Part shown: piece by piece, positions 11,773 through 24,200 of the stretch
Numbering within the stretch: position 1 is the first letter of the stretch
How the letters are laid out: each line of letters starts with the position of its first letter
Source: Mangifera indica
Lineage: Eukaryota > Streptophyta > Magnoliopsida > Sapindales > Anacardiaceae
Length of the DNA stretch: 64,000 bases
Assembly (NCBI RefSeq): GCF_011075055.1
Contig: NC_058137.1
Location: 16,539,463-16,603,462, forward strand
Reading direction: 5' to 3'
The notes under the pieces: generated by a model
Database searches by the model: none
What the model saw: only the letters and a program-made list of their open reading frames with translations
What the model was told of the DNA's origin: nothing
Program-made: the position numbers and the translations under genes

Positions 11773-12968
11773 GTTGGGGTTGGTGCTTTAGAGTTAATCT
11801 CTATAACGATATAAATTCATTAATAAATGTCATATTTATAATTTTCTATGACTATTTTTGTCTTTTATAGCACATTAATATATGTTCAGACAAATGTTTT
11901 AATAATAGTTGAACAATGATGAAGGGATCAATGCATGACACTTGATCGTGAAAACCCTATATGCACAATAGATTATTATTCTTAAAATGTTTGTAACTCT
12001 AATATTACCATGACTAAGAGCACAACTAATATTGATAGAGTTATTATAGTATTGAATGATCTCGTTGACAACTTTGACACATGAAAACTGTCATAATCTT
12101 TTGATGAGGTAGTTTAATACTATGATAACTCTACACGTGTTCACCAAATTGACCTACTAAGAGGATTTTATATATATGGTTGCTCTAATATCTATAAAAT
12201 ATATTCTCTTAGTGAATGAAGATACATGTGATCCTTATACTTGAGATCACTGGACTATTTTGTATAAGGATCGATATGGTTTGATACCAACCTAATATAG
12301 TTTGATAAGAGAATTGTTAGAAAAATAGTGATTGGCCATATCATGACTTATATAAAGGTTATAATGGATCAATAAAGATTTGTCACTCCTAAACATAGCA
12401 GTTGATATCTTAGTGACCAATTAAATATGTGGCTATAGTGGATTTGAGTTGATGCTCAATTTGATATTATCTGATTATCGACAGAAGTCAATCTATCTAA
12501 TTCGATGAGCCTTGAGGGAGACACTTTATCAACACTTCAATATTGAAAAAATATTGTATGATGAAAAGATCAAATTGTACAAGTGTAACTTCAGCCTTAA
12601 AAAGATATATATATATCTCAGTCTCGAAGAGATATCTATACCTTAACCTCTAAGAGATATTGTATAAAAAAAAATGCATGTGCTTTTATTTTTACCCTAG
12701 CCATATGTGATGAGAAGAAAAAGACTTTGTGAGTCTCATTTAAACACTTCACCCATCATCAAAGTTCTAGCATATTATGAGTATGGTTTTGGCCTCCATT
12801 TTTATTCGTGTTTCATGTAGATATTGAGAAGCAAGTCTACACTTGGTTTTGAGAGTGACTTCATAACTTCTCGCCATCAACAAAAGACAAAAGAGTTGTC
12901 TACGCAAGTATATTTAATAAACACCATATGTTTATATTATTGCATGTTGTGAATTAATTATCCTACAA
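11773..12968 (+). repeat. Probable decayed LTR (dispersed family, also at about 59740)
   Basis: The segment opens TGTTGGGGTTGGTGC and may close near ...TATCCTACA. Long stretches match, diverged but collinear, the segment at about 59740-61060: TACATGTGATCCTTATACTTGAG, GGATCGATATGGTTTGATACC and TTTTGGCCTC all reappear in order. It has no coding frame. A length of about 1.2 kb and the TG...CA ends suggest a solo LTR, but I found no convincing 5-bp duplication. It contains three loosely repeated units around AGAGATAT at 12600-12665. Confidence 0.45.
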
Positions 12969-13304
12969 GGCAATCAAAAAAAGGTTTTTGTAATATAATT
13001 AATTATTTATTAAAAATTTTAATCGCTATTCTACTACCCGAAGGTTGCAAATTTCTTATATTCTAATAGTGACACTTGTGTTTGGCTAGATTCTTGAGAT
13101 ATTGTTGATATAGTAAGGTGCATAATAATGGTCACTGCATTACCCATGCAAGCTACATTAATGATGAGCTATGGTGGAGAAAGAGACAAAGTAATGGGTC
13201 TACTATAGCTTCTTTTATTATCTTCAAATAGGTGTACTTGAAAAAGGTTTTGAAAAGATCTAACATTTTTTTTTTTTTTATCATTTGAATGTCACCATGA
13301 GAGA

Positions 13305-13710
13305 TGTTGGAAACAATTAAACATGTCAAATCAACATTCTGTGAAATTCTATAAACATTAAATTGTTTACTCGGATTCAAGTTTGCAATAAAGTCCATTG
13401 GAATATGATGCAAGGTGTTAACGTGAGTCATTTCCATGACCCAATTTGCCCCACGTAATGCATTCCTTTAGGAGAATTAATCTTTATGTGCAATTTTGGT
13501 TCTGTTTCTGTGTTTTGGAGAAGAGGAAGTGTAAAACCTTTTTTGTGAAAATAACGCATCTTTATATCCAGGGGAAGACAATTTTGGACTTTAAATAAAA
13601 GTCCAACTGTCAAGTAACCTTCATACCAACTACCCTTGACAGTTAAAGCAAACCGTGTTTTAGGTGGACTCATCATAGGTGAACTCAAACCCAATATCTC
13701 CTATTCACAC
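13305..13710 (-). repeat. 3' LTR of the minus-strand Copia element (conserved part)
   Basis: Starts TGTTGGAAACAATTAAACAT on the plus strand and matches 21255-21668 through GCCCCACGTAATGCATT and CTTTAAATAAAAGTCCAA to the CCCAATATCTCC region. Divergence from the other LTR is high, so the insertion is old. Confidence 0.7.
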
Positions 13711-14899
13711 ATGACGGAAAACTTGAACCAAATACTTGGCCACAAAAATCTCATATAGTAGTACGTTTTATACTTCTAAATGTATCGTGTGACCTCACGA
13801 GCAACCTATACTTGGGAGCTAAATACTATGCATTTATTAGGAATAGCATAGTCGCTTCAACATGAATAAAACAAAATAAAGCGTTAGGCTCGCAACACCC
13901 TAAACTTACTCAATAACACTAGCTCCCTTTAATCCCTTATTTATCATGGTGTTATTTTCCTATGTATCCATGATCAAGTCCATTCTCCCATATGAGTGAC
14001 ATGATCAGCCAATCGATAGACACATGTAATATATATAAGTCTTCTTCTTCTACTTGAAATTCTCAATTTAAACTTAACTACTTTTTTAGTCATGTTACAT
14101 AGATCGAATCGTGTGTGGCCATAGATGTCAAGCTAAGATAGCAACACTAAGAGTAAACATCAAGCAACAACAGAGAGTTAAAGGGTATCAATATGAGATA
14201 ATCCTCATAAAGTCTCACACAGTGAGGAATGAGAGATTCACTCTCTCATTACTTTAACTAGTCGTCTTACTTATGTACACATGGTATGAATTATATGTTA
14301 CAATATGTATTTTCTTAAATGTCATTCATAACACTGTATAGATCTTAGTTCAGTGGCTACACCTAGTACCTAACCTGAGTTCTTAATCATCTTTACACTT
14401 ACAAGTATTTTTTACATTAAAACTCACATCTGTCATTCACAAGTTTTTTAGACATGGGGAATCAAAATCGATCATTTTCAAATGTATTTATCTATGACCT
14501 CTTTTTGACCAATCATCAAGGTGACATTTTAACTTCTATAAATCTTTTTTTAAGAAATTCATCTCTTATTGGCATGCTCTCTCAGTATCACTTTTCTAAA
14601 AAATAATGTTTCATTTTTGCACGCTCTCTCAACGCTAAAGGCAATTGCTTATGTGAGTAAGCTAATCTTTCACTTGTGTGACATTACAAATTTGTTGAGC
14701 TAAAAACGATGTGTATCCAATGAAAGCCCAAGAATTTCAAGACACAAGTTCAAACATAAATTGAACTTGAATTCATAATTTTTTATATTATGCCACTAGT
14801 ACAATATATAAGCTCAAAATTTGTCAATCATGGTCTATGCAATCCAAGAAATTTAACATGTGCAAGATATACCTTTCTTGGAATAATCTTGGTCAAAGG

Positions 14900-17800
14900 A
14901 TCAATGACCATAAATGCATAGAATTATATTATACAGTCATTTCCCTCTTGAAATGAAATCTCTTAAAAACACTATGTCTAATAACGATATGTTTGGTTAT
15001 CCTATAAAACTTGGGATCATTTATTTCAATAGATAACTATTGTTTTGACAATATCATCCTATTTAGCTAAATTCATGAAGAATCTTCTTAACTAAACAGT
15101 TTCTTATATAGTTACTGAATAGTCTATATACTCAGCCTTTATTATGGATAAAGGTACGTATCTCTGTTTCATATCACTCCAAGATATGAGCCTTTCTAAA
15201 GTAAGAAAATATAGCAAAAATTTGATTTGTTTTGGTCTAAATCACTTCCCCAACTGGCATATCAATAGTCAATCAAGCGTAAATTTGATCTTTAATCACA
15301 CAAACAATAATCCATAGAGCCTTTTAAAATATCAGTATTCTATAGATAATCTTTCAATACTCTTTTCAATATTGACTTATATCGACTAACCAGTCCAACA
15401 ATAAAAATAAATGTCTAGGTATGTACACACCATAACATACATAATACATCCAATGACATCTAAATAAGTAACTGTTGACATTTCTCTACTGCTATCATAA
15501 GTTTTGGGATATATCTCTTGGTTCAATAATTCATCATTTGACAAATAAGTGTCAATAGGTTCACAACTTACCATATTGGATTGTTCTAGAATCTTTTAAA
15601 TATTATGCTCTTGTGACAGAGTCAAAAGTTTCTTTGAACAATTCCTCTAGATTTTAATTCACAATATGTAACCTTTTTTTTCATATCCTACAAGTCAAAA
15701 ATATGGACAACCATCTTTTGATGATCATCACTTCAAATTATTTCTAACTATCTACATATTATCACATATTGATATAATTATAAATTTGTCACCAGACTTC
15801 ATCATATAAACATAGTGGTCTTGATTAATTATTTTAAAGTCATAAGATATTAACACTTACAAAATTTTAAGTACCAGCATCTGGATGACAGTTTTAGGTT
15901 ATTCAATGTTTTGAAGCTTGCACACTCTACATTCAGACCTATAACAACGAGATCTATAGCTCGTTTCAAGTAGATTTCTTTGTCAAGTTCTCTACTAAGG
16001 AAAGTTGTCTTAACATTTGTCTAGTGTAATCCTAAATTCAAATGTGTTACTATAGATAGAATTAAACATATTGAAGTAAATCTTATAAATGATGAAAACA
16101 TCCTTCTTCACAATCTATACCTACTCATTGGATATAGTTTTTTGCTATAAAGCAAAATTATATTTATTTATTAAGTCATTTGCCTTACAATTGATTTGGG
16201 GAATCCTCTTATTCCCAATAGATTTTTGACCCAACGGTGAGTCAACCAAAACTTAGAATTGGTTTTTTTTCTGCGTATTTCATATCTTCTTCCAATACAT
16301 CTCAACATTTTTCTTATTCAGGGATGAGATAATTTCTTTTATAATTTTAGGTTTTTCATTATCTTAGGAGTGGTTATGAAAACCTCGTTTTCAATTTAAA
16401 ATGTCACTAGAGTATTTATAGACATCCACTCTTATGCAATTGAGGATTAATGCTCCCACTATCCAAAATAGATTAAAACTTAATTTCAATACTCCCACTA
16501 GTTGAGATGAACAAAGCAAGCAATTAAGGATCATTACTCCTACTATTCGAAATAGGTTGGAGCTCAATTGCATTTGCTGCCACGATCTGAAATAAGTATA
16601 GGTATTATCTCTTAAGTCTCAACTAATGGTTACTAAGATGTACCTATCCTTATTCTTTTCTCATCTCTTCAGATGAAACCTTTTATCAACATCATCCTTA
16701 TTAAGAAAAATATCCCTTACGAATGTAGTATCTCTTAATACTATTTCAGTTAATCTTTCAACAGAATATTCTATAATGAACACATACCTTTTGGAGTGTT
16801 CTGTATATCTAATAAAAATTGTTATGGATTAAACATTATTAACCATTAAGATTGCAATTAATTAACTCAGGTTTTCTACTTGACCATAACTTATAGGCAA
16901 TAGAAGCAACTGATCTAATAGACACTCGGTTAAGTACACAAGTAGCAGTTAATGTCATATCATCATTAAGGGATGTTGATGTTTTGCTTGCATCATTATT
17001 GACCTAATCATTTCCAATAGAGTTTAATTACTCTCTTTCGCTATACCAGTTTGTTGTGAAGTTTTTGGAATCACTAGTTGAACTATTTCTTTTTTATTAC
17101 TCAATTCCTCGAACTTTTCAAATAAATACTCAAGACTTCGGTCAATTCTTAAAACTCTTATTCATTTTGTCTAATTGATTCGCAACTTCAATTATATACA
17201 GTTTCTAAAGTAGTCTACTACTTCTGACCAATAGGAGATCAAATAGACAAGACTGAATCGAACATTGTCATCATCATAAGTAATGAAATATGAGATACCT
17301 CCTCAAACATTACATTTATAAGAAAACATATATCTAAATATATAAATTACAAAGGAAGTCAAATGCTTACAACTTTATCAAATGATTTTCAAGAAGTTTT
17401 TCCAACAAGGCAATGCTTACATGTGGGTAGTTATATTTATGTGAAAGTTTCTAATAAACTTTCATTGGCCAATTTATTCAACCCACCTTGGCCAACATAC
17501 TTTAATCTAGCATATCATATATTTACATTTATATCCATATATAGGAGAAGCAAATAATGAAAAACTTAACATTATCAAAATGTAGAATGACAAACACCAT
17601 ATAATCATTCAATCAACAAATCAAATCTATAGAAATCAAATCTATTACATTTTGGTAAAACACCCAGAGAAATTCAAATTATATCCTAGTTTAAAAAGAA
17701 CAAGTACTTTGACCAAGATTCATTGAATATTTGGAGTATATTGGATTTTATGTAGGTATAGGATTCGATCACATTGGAAAATTCATTTTCTTGTGTTCAT

Positions 17801-18050
17801 TCCTCTTACTACAACCATTGTGTTGTTGTCTACATACATCTAATTCACCTTCTTCAGAATTCAACACAAATTTACTAAAGATCTTCTATTATGAACTACT
17901 TGGTCAGTGATTTTCGAGTCCATAATCCACGTAAAATAATACTCAGTTGATATCATAGTACTAGAAAATAAAGTTTCATCACTTTATATAGAATGAGACA
18001 ATATCATTTTTAGCTTCGTTCATTCACGAGCGAAATAATTTTCATTGCTT
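14900..18050 (-). pseudogene. Copia gag-pol remnants (zinc knuckle, protease, integrase, RT)
   Basis: Reading the minus strand from high to low coordinates: CYRSNENYFARE near 18010-18050 corresponds to a gag CCHC knuckle that has lost its second Cys; WIMDSKITDQV near 17900-17930 is the protease motif normally W-I-L-D-S-G-A-x-D-H; KTSQQTGIAKESN near 17005-17055 is the integrase GTPQQNGVAERRN segment; VLVDSPLGQKSIGNK near 16210-16255 opens the reverse transcriptase; NVKTTFLSRELDKEIYLKR near 15950-16010 is the DVKTAFLNGDL block; VIGCIMYVMVCTYLDI near 15415-15465 is the conserved end of RT. Many stops and frame changes; no functional product. Confidence 0.8.
16440..16590. repeat. Two-copy tandem repeat of about 84 bp in the Copia remnant
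   Basis: GCAATTGAGGATTAATGCTC with CCCACTATCCAAAATAG is followed one unit later by GCAATTAAGGATCATTACTC with CTACTATTCGAAATAGG. The duplication lies between the integrase and RT remnants and adds to the breakage of that frame. Confidence 0.5.
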
Positions 18051-19023
18051 CTATAGCAACTACTCAATTTGTTTCTGTCTCTTCTTCCAGTCCTTTTGCT
18101 ACTCTCCCGTTTCATTTTATTGTTCTTGTTCTTTGAGTATTATACAATCTTTTTCCCCTATTTGGACTTAAGCCACTCAATTTTGAAACTTGACTCTGCA
18201 ACGTATGTATGAGTAACAAGATATATGATACAACAAATGCATCATCTATTATGACTATGACCATTTTATCAACCCATATTGTTCTCAAAGTCACTTTATC
18301 CATGATAAAGTTCCTATGAAATGTGTAGTAGGTCAAATACCTTGCAGTTCATTAATTTAGGAATAACATCAAAGCGATAGATGTTCTCTCATACATTACG
18401 AAGCATTGCTCTTTAGCAAGTGTAATGTATCCACCCAGTCCCAAAAGTTTGTTGAATTCTTATATCAAATATGATTATTAATTACATGACTAACAATCAT
18501 GCACGGATATTATTAGACTATGTGTTATCTTTTTTTAACTAAGAGAGTACGACAGATTATATATAGTCGCAACATGTACCATTAGATTATGAGATAATCA
18601 CATCTTATAACACAATGTGATGGTCCTTAGTCAACAAATTTGCATAAATTAGAAACATGTATTTTTGAAACATCAATATGTATTTTCGGGAGTCAAAATG
18701 AGGTATTACATGTCTTTACATGCCATAAGACCCATGGAACACATCTCAAGTATAGATCTAAGCATCACATAGATGCTAAGATCTGAAAAATGGTTTCACA
18801 CACCAGAACGCATCAGAAAGAGGTGATCACAAGCTATCATGCACCAAAACATGATCCTAGGCACAGTCACTTATTGAGTCGACATCGCACATGTTTCCAC
18901 GCATCGAAACAGAGCCTATACATGCCTTTATGCACACCACACGTTGAAAATAGATTTTATGCACCTTCTTGCGCTCATACATGCTAGTCAATGGTGACAG
19001 TCAACCTTTGATAGTTGATCGAT

Positions 19024-20679
19024 TGTTGAATTTTAATGTTTTGATAAGGATAAAAATCTAAGTTTAATTTACTAATATGTTCAAAGAATGTTGAAATGTA
19101 TTACAAGATGGAAAAAATTTGAAATTTGCAGATAAATATGGATAAAAAAATATTGGTGAAAATTTGTCGTACCTACCCATGACCAAACTATGATCAAATC
19201 ATGCTTCAATCATTTAGCCTTCTGGAAATAAAATGATATAGTCTAACCATGCTTTTAAATATTAATTTAGTTGACCCAAATCAACTAAATTTATTTATTT
19301 TAACCATGAGCACTAAATGTCCTGGGCAGACATTTGAAAGTTGTCCTACCTATGACCTTTTTCCTCACATTTTCTTGTCAAGTGTCATCTCTAACCAACT
19401 GCTTGTCGTAATGTGTACAAGAAAGCTTCTTTCTTCTAATTCCATTAAATGTCCCAACTGGGACATTTGAAAACCATCCTAACCATGACATTTTCATCTG
19501 AATTGTTAAAAGACTTGTCCAATGCGTCACTGTCATATGTCAAAATATTTATTATCCTAGTTGAACCATTCTGAAATTTATCCCAGCTATGACATTTTCA
19601 TCTGAATTATTGTCAGACTTGTCCTATACATCATTACCATTTGTCAAAATATTTATTATCTCAGTTAGACCATTCTAAAAATTATCCCAACCGTGACATA
19701 GAATTTAGTATAAGTGTGACACGTGTAAAGTTCGTCCCTCCCGTATGGTTTTTTAAAACTTTCCAATCATGCCAATTCTTAAAATCAAACCCATACTTCA
19801 ACCGTGCGCACAAGCCGGCATATACCCGTTCAAGCTTCTAGATTGTTTTTTAAACATAGAAATAAAGCAAGCCACCCATGACACAATTTTGTCGTCAGTG
19901 CTGAAAGTTATCTATTGAAGCATTTAAACCTATCTATTGAACTCTAATCAAGGTCCTTTTTCTTTGTCAAATTTTTTCAGAAGATTGTCAACAGAAACTC
20001 AACCCAACGGGAATCAAAATATCTCTATGAATTTGGCTTCAAATTGAAGAGCAAAGGTGATGAAAAAATAGGGAGAAGAAAAATCAAAAGAAGCCAAAAA
20101 GAAAGACTAAAAATCTTATCACTTTGATTTCTCTGTAACTCTTCGTGAGCTTCAAACTTTTATTCTTTGAGAGTTTGTTTACTTAAACTTCTTCATATTT
20201 TGTAATCAAATATTCTGGGTGCAATCTCATATCAATTAGTGTAATAGACAAAATCTCGGATATGCTACCTATAGAAAATTTTTCAAAAGATAGTGAAAAT
20301 GTAAGGTAGTTTGCTTGGAGAAGTGGATGTAGGAGGCTTGTAAGAGAAAGCTTCGAACCACTCTAAATGAGCATTTCTACAACTCTATCTCTTTAAATAT
20401 TATCTGTGATTATTGATATTTATCGTTATTTATTGTTGTAGTTAATATTGACATTTATTATTACTGTTACTATTTATTTCAGCTTGTTGTTTGTCTCGTT
20501 GTTATTATTGTTTATTCCTACTTTAAAGTTTATTACTGTTAAATTTATTGTTGATATTTTGGTTGTGTGATTTGTAAAGTTTGCTCTGAAATTTGTTACA
20601 ATGTATCATTTGATTTATTTTTAAGAACCTATTCACGCCCCCTCTAGGTTCATATTAACCATTACAATAGTGTTTAACA
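19024..20679 (+). mobile_element. Solo LTR, 1656 bp, TGTT...AACA with TSD TCGAT
   Basis: The segment begins TGTTGAATTTTAATG and ends AGTGTTTAACA, so the ends form TGTT/AACA. It is flanked by TCGAT at 19019-19023 and 20680-20684, a perfect 5-bp duplication. It contains the phrase GAGAAGTGGATGTAGGAGGC near 20314 and CCTATTCACGCCCCCTCTAG near 20628, which are common in the downstream part of large plant Copia LTRs. No internal coding sequence remains, which fits loss of the element body by recombination between its LTRs. A reversed fragment of the same family lies at 53690-53960. Confidence 0.82.
19475..19700. repeat. About 105-bp tandem repeat inside the solo LTR
   Basis: ATCCTAACCATGACATTTTC near 19477, ATCCCAGCTATGACATTTTC near 19580 and ATCCCAACCGTGACAT near 19684 start successive units that also share TCAAAATATTTATTAT. 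Two full units and a partial third are clear; weaker relatives near 19166 and 19342 suggest an older, longer array. Confidence 0.7.
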
Positions 20680-21240
20680 TCGATCAACTAACCCAAGTGG
20701 GCATTGGTTAGTTTAGGTTAACTCGATTGATCATATGGGTTGACCTATTGACGGATGGGTTTTGACCAACCTGTTAACCAATGGGTCAGACAATCGGGTT
20801 TTTCTAACCTGATTTCAACTTGAATTCACATGATGAACCCAATAAATTCTGCTATTAAATTCACAGCCTTACGACCATTTTCCAATGACAGAACCATGGG
20901 GTGTTTATAGCCCACTGGTCAAAGGTGTTTTTCGTACCAACGACGACCTCCAATGTCAACAAATTCTGATGATACGGTGGCTTGAAGAACAAGCTTTTTG
21001 GTCTCGATTTTCATCAATTCCGACATTAATTCAACGTGATTTTAATTTCAATGCATGTAAAACAATTCCAATCAACCATCCAACATGTTTCCCGTTACCA
21101 ATTTCATGCAATTTTGGTCGAATTCAATTCATGCCCAAAACAAATTTTTAATCAAAATTTCAATCTAAAATCGAAATCTAGATAAATTTCTATAGAATAC
21201 ATAATTTCATTCACAAAAAACATAGCATATTCGAAGCCTA

Positions 21241-21254
21241 CGCTCCGATACCAA
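21241..21254 (-). other. Retrotransposon primer-binding site
   Basis: On the minus strand the sequence TTGGTATCGGAGCG follows directly after the CA end of the LTR. It differs by one base from TGGTATCAGAGC, the usual plant initiator-Met tRNA primer site. It fixes the element's direction. Confidence 0.8.
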
Positions 21255-21668
21255 TGTTGGGAACAATTAAACATACCAAATTAATGTTTTGTGAAATTCT
21301 GTAAACATTAAATTGTGTATCCAGATTCAACTTTGCGACAAAGTCTATTTAAATTGTTAATGTAAGTCATTTTCAAAACCCAATTGCCCCACGTAATGCA
21401 TTACTTTGGGAGACTTAATCTCTGTGTGCAATTTTGGTTATGTTTTTGTGTTTTGGAGAAAAGGAAAAGTAAAACCTCTTCTGTAAAAATAACACATCTC
21501 TATATCTGAAGGAAGGTAGTTTTGGACTTTAAATAAAAGTCCAATTGCCAAGTAACCTTCATACAACTGCCTTTGGCAGTTAAAGTAAACCGGGTTTGAT
21601 CAACCCGTCATAGGTGGACCCAGACCAAATAAGAGACAATTGAAGAAGAGAGCCCAGTATTTCTCCTC
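21255..21668 (-). repeat. 5' LTR of the minus-strand Copia element (conserved part)
   Basis: Starts TGTTGGGAACAATTAAACAT in plus-strand reading and matches 13305-13710 over its length, with an extra 25-30 bp near 21625. The outer boundary is not clear, because similarity between the two LTRs fades after about 21668. Confidence 0.7.
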
Positions 21669-22028
21669 CAAGCGAAGATGTTTTATGGTTCTTGCCATGA
21701 GCATTTTAACATCTACAGGTACTACATAAGTAATGAAATGGTGCCACTGAAACATGAAATCTTTTGACATGCTAGAATGATAAGACAATTATGTTGTCAT
21801 TTGGTTATCCTCAACACTTGAAACCATTTTTCATTATCCATTAAAAGAAAATTGGGCAGATTTTGATTGGAGGCAAATCCTTCAACATTAAATCCATCTT
21901 ACAATTATTCTAATGAATGAAACTACTCATCTTGAAAGTTCAAAGTTGAATACGTAATTGGTTGCATAACCTAAGAAACATTTAATATGCACAGGGGAAC
22001 TTCGTAATTTCCAACAAAAAATAAATAA

Positions 22029-23022
22029 GGCCAAAAGACTTATTCCCACCCAAGGTATATTGTAATTCCAAACTCATACCCACTATCTTTTAAAAACCCA
22101 AAATCCTACCCATGAGCCAATTATTGTTAAAAATTTCAGTTAGGTTAAGGGTAAATTCATTATATTTTCCCTCTCAAGTTTTAAAAAATAACAAATTCAC
22201 CCCTATCTAAAGTTTTCAAATTTTAAAAACTCACATTTTCCCCCAAACTAGGGTTTTCATCTTGTTACCATTTTAGCTGCCCCTATAACTTTAAAAAACT
22301 TCAATTTTACCCCCACTCTTGAACTTCACTTTCTGACATCCTTTCAACCATCTCTAGTCTCCTCCTTGGCTTGAGTCGAGCCAATGTAGGTCTTACCTTG
22401 CCTGAACTATCCTCCGACGACATCGACAAGAGGAAACGACGATCATAGTGGATGAAGATCTTCACCCCTTAGAGATCTCAATCTAGACAACTACCACCAA
22501 ACTCATCACCTCTCAAAGATCTTGTTGTCTCAATGTCTCTCTCTCATCATCGACTCACTTTCTTTGTTTGTTGGCAACATTGAGAGAGAGACGGGGAAGA
22601 GAGGCCACAGAGAAATCAAACTCAACGGAGGAGAATCACATTGCCATCTTGATGGAAAAGGATGTTGGGCTAACAACAACTTGATCCTAGGTAGAGAGGT
22701 GGTTGGAGAAGGCGAGAAAGAAAAAAAAAAACCATATGGGGGGTGAAAAAGTTTCAAAAAGTTTTGGGGGAGGATGGAAAAAAAAAACATTGAAAAATTA
22801 TGAAACCCTACAGTTGGGGGGAAATTTTCATTTTTTAAAACTAGAATATATAAGGTCAAGAGGGAAATTATCAGTTTTTAAAACTAAAGTTAGAAAATGA
22901 AATAAAATTATAGTTATTTTAATATTTTGTTAAAATAACGATTTTATCTGTAGCTCTAATTGAAAATTTTAACAGAAATTAGTTTATAGACGAGACTTTA
23001 AGTTTTTGAAAGTTGGTAGGCA
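22029..23022. mobile_element. Foldback Mutator-like element, copy 3, right end missing
   Basis: The left end GGCCAAAAGACTTATTCCCA and the following CCCAAGGTATATTG match copy 1. The inside shows the same arm phrases (TTAAAAACTCACATTTTCCCC against GGGGAAATTTTCATTTTTTAAAAC). On the right the match stops after AAGTTTTTGAAAGTTGGTAG near 23020, where the terminal repeat should follow, so this end is deleted and there is no duplication to check. The open frames at 22522-22900 on both strands are by-products of the purine-rich arms. Confidence 0.7.
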
Positions 23023-24039
23023 AAAGAAGGGGTATTCTACTCAAAGACCAGTTGGAAAGGGAAAATTCTATCCTGCCTGATTGATCACCAGCGTCGAATG
23101 TAATCTTTTAAGCATAGCCTCATCAATTACCGGCATAGAATGGATAAGCACTCATGAGTTCCCACTAAAAGAATTCCTATTCCTTTCTTAAGAGGTTTCA
23201 GGGGGACACCCCTCCGAACCCCCATAGTTAACGGTAAATTTAACGATTGTATTGGCAAAGGTCATAGCTGCATTCTCCTCTTGGTGACTATACAAGTATT
23301 GAATTGGATTTGAGTTTTTAATCAAATGGCATATTTGGATGGAAGGATAACACTACTCTAAACTTGGTGTAGAGTGTTGCATAGCACCAATTTTGATTTT
23401 GACCTTTGAACAGTATATGTTTCAACTTGAACTAGATAACGTTTTAGATAGAATTTCCTCGAGTACAGTTTAACCCAATTCTTTTTTTTTCTTAATTTTT
23501 CCCTAATAAAACATTTGAGGATTAGCCTACTATACATATTTAGAAGATAATTAAAGATGTTACAAAGTTCATACTAGTAGTACCGGGAATACACTAGCAA
23601 ACTGATATATTAATTTGCTAATTTTATTTTATTTTATTTTTATAAAATATTTGGGTCCTGTTTGGGTTATAAGGCATTAAATTTTATTTATGATATTACA
23701 ACTCTAGATTTATTTTTTCATTTTGGGCCCCTAATTTTGTTACATATCTTTTTAGTAGGCCTAACTTTTGAAAATTTTTAATTTTATTAAGTCTATATGG
23801 GCTTTTAAATTCAAGAATAATAGTTATCATACAAATTATATTCCTAAAAGATTGAAAACTTACTTGTTCTTAGGGGTGTCACGGTAGGATTTAGTGTGGT
23901 ATGAGAGATTTTTCAAACTAAACTAAAAAGCGGTTTGAAAAATTTTTAAACTAAACCAAATCATTTTAGGTTTCAAACGAAACCAAACTAAACTAAAAAA
24001 ACAATTTGATCCGGTTTGGATTACGACTTAAATCATAAT

Positions 24040-24200
24040 TATCAGTATTTTACAATATATAATATATATCGTATCCTATAATATGATACGATACAAATAG
24101 AAAACGATACGTATGATAAGATGTATCGAATTAATATGATACAGTAAACATATCATATGATACAATACTTATCCTACGATATGATACATATCTTTTATAC
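24040..24200. repeat. Cluster of GATAC / GTATC units
   Basis: Motifs such as ATCGTATCC, ATGATACGATAC, AACGATACGTATG, TATGATACA and ACGATATGATAC recur about ten times within 160 bp in both orientations, so the stretch is rich in small palindromes. It adjoins the MITE-like segment at 23875 and may be its inner part. Confidence 0.55.

Larger units (their letters stand above)
13305..21668 (-). mobile_element. Decayed Copia LTR retrotransposon, minus strand, with nested solo LTR
   Basis: Two related LTR segments (13305-13710 and 21255-21668) in the same direction enclose, in minus-strand order, a primer-binding site, a gag zinc-knuckle remnant, protease, integrase and reverse transcriptase remnants. 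That order (integrase before reverse transcriptase) identifies Copia. The element is broken by stops and indels throughout and is interrupted by a solo LTR at 19024-20679. Without that insertion it would be about 6.7 kb, an ordinary Copia size. Confidence 0.8.

Noticed and set aside
18790..18987. 65-codon frame rich in His and Thr
   Set aside because: Part of the decayed Copia interior; no family signature.
21241..21254. Possible tRNA-related sequence
   Set aside because: Only the primer-binding complement is present, not a cloverleaf; it is a retrotransposon feature.
22522..22900. Open frames of 65-109 codons on both strands
   Set aside because: Same cause: purine-rich arm of MULE copy 3.
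22020..23040. Target duplication for MULE copy 3
   Set aside because: The right terminal repeat is missing, so no matching 9-bp flank can exist.
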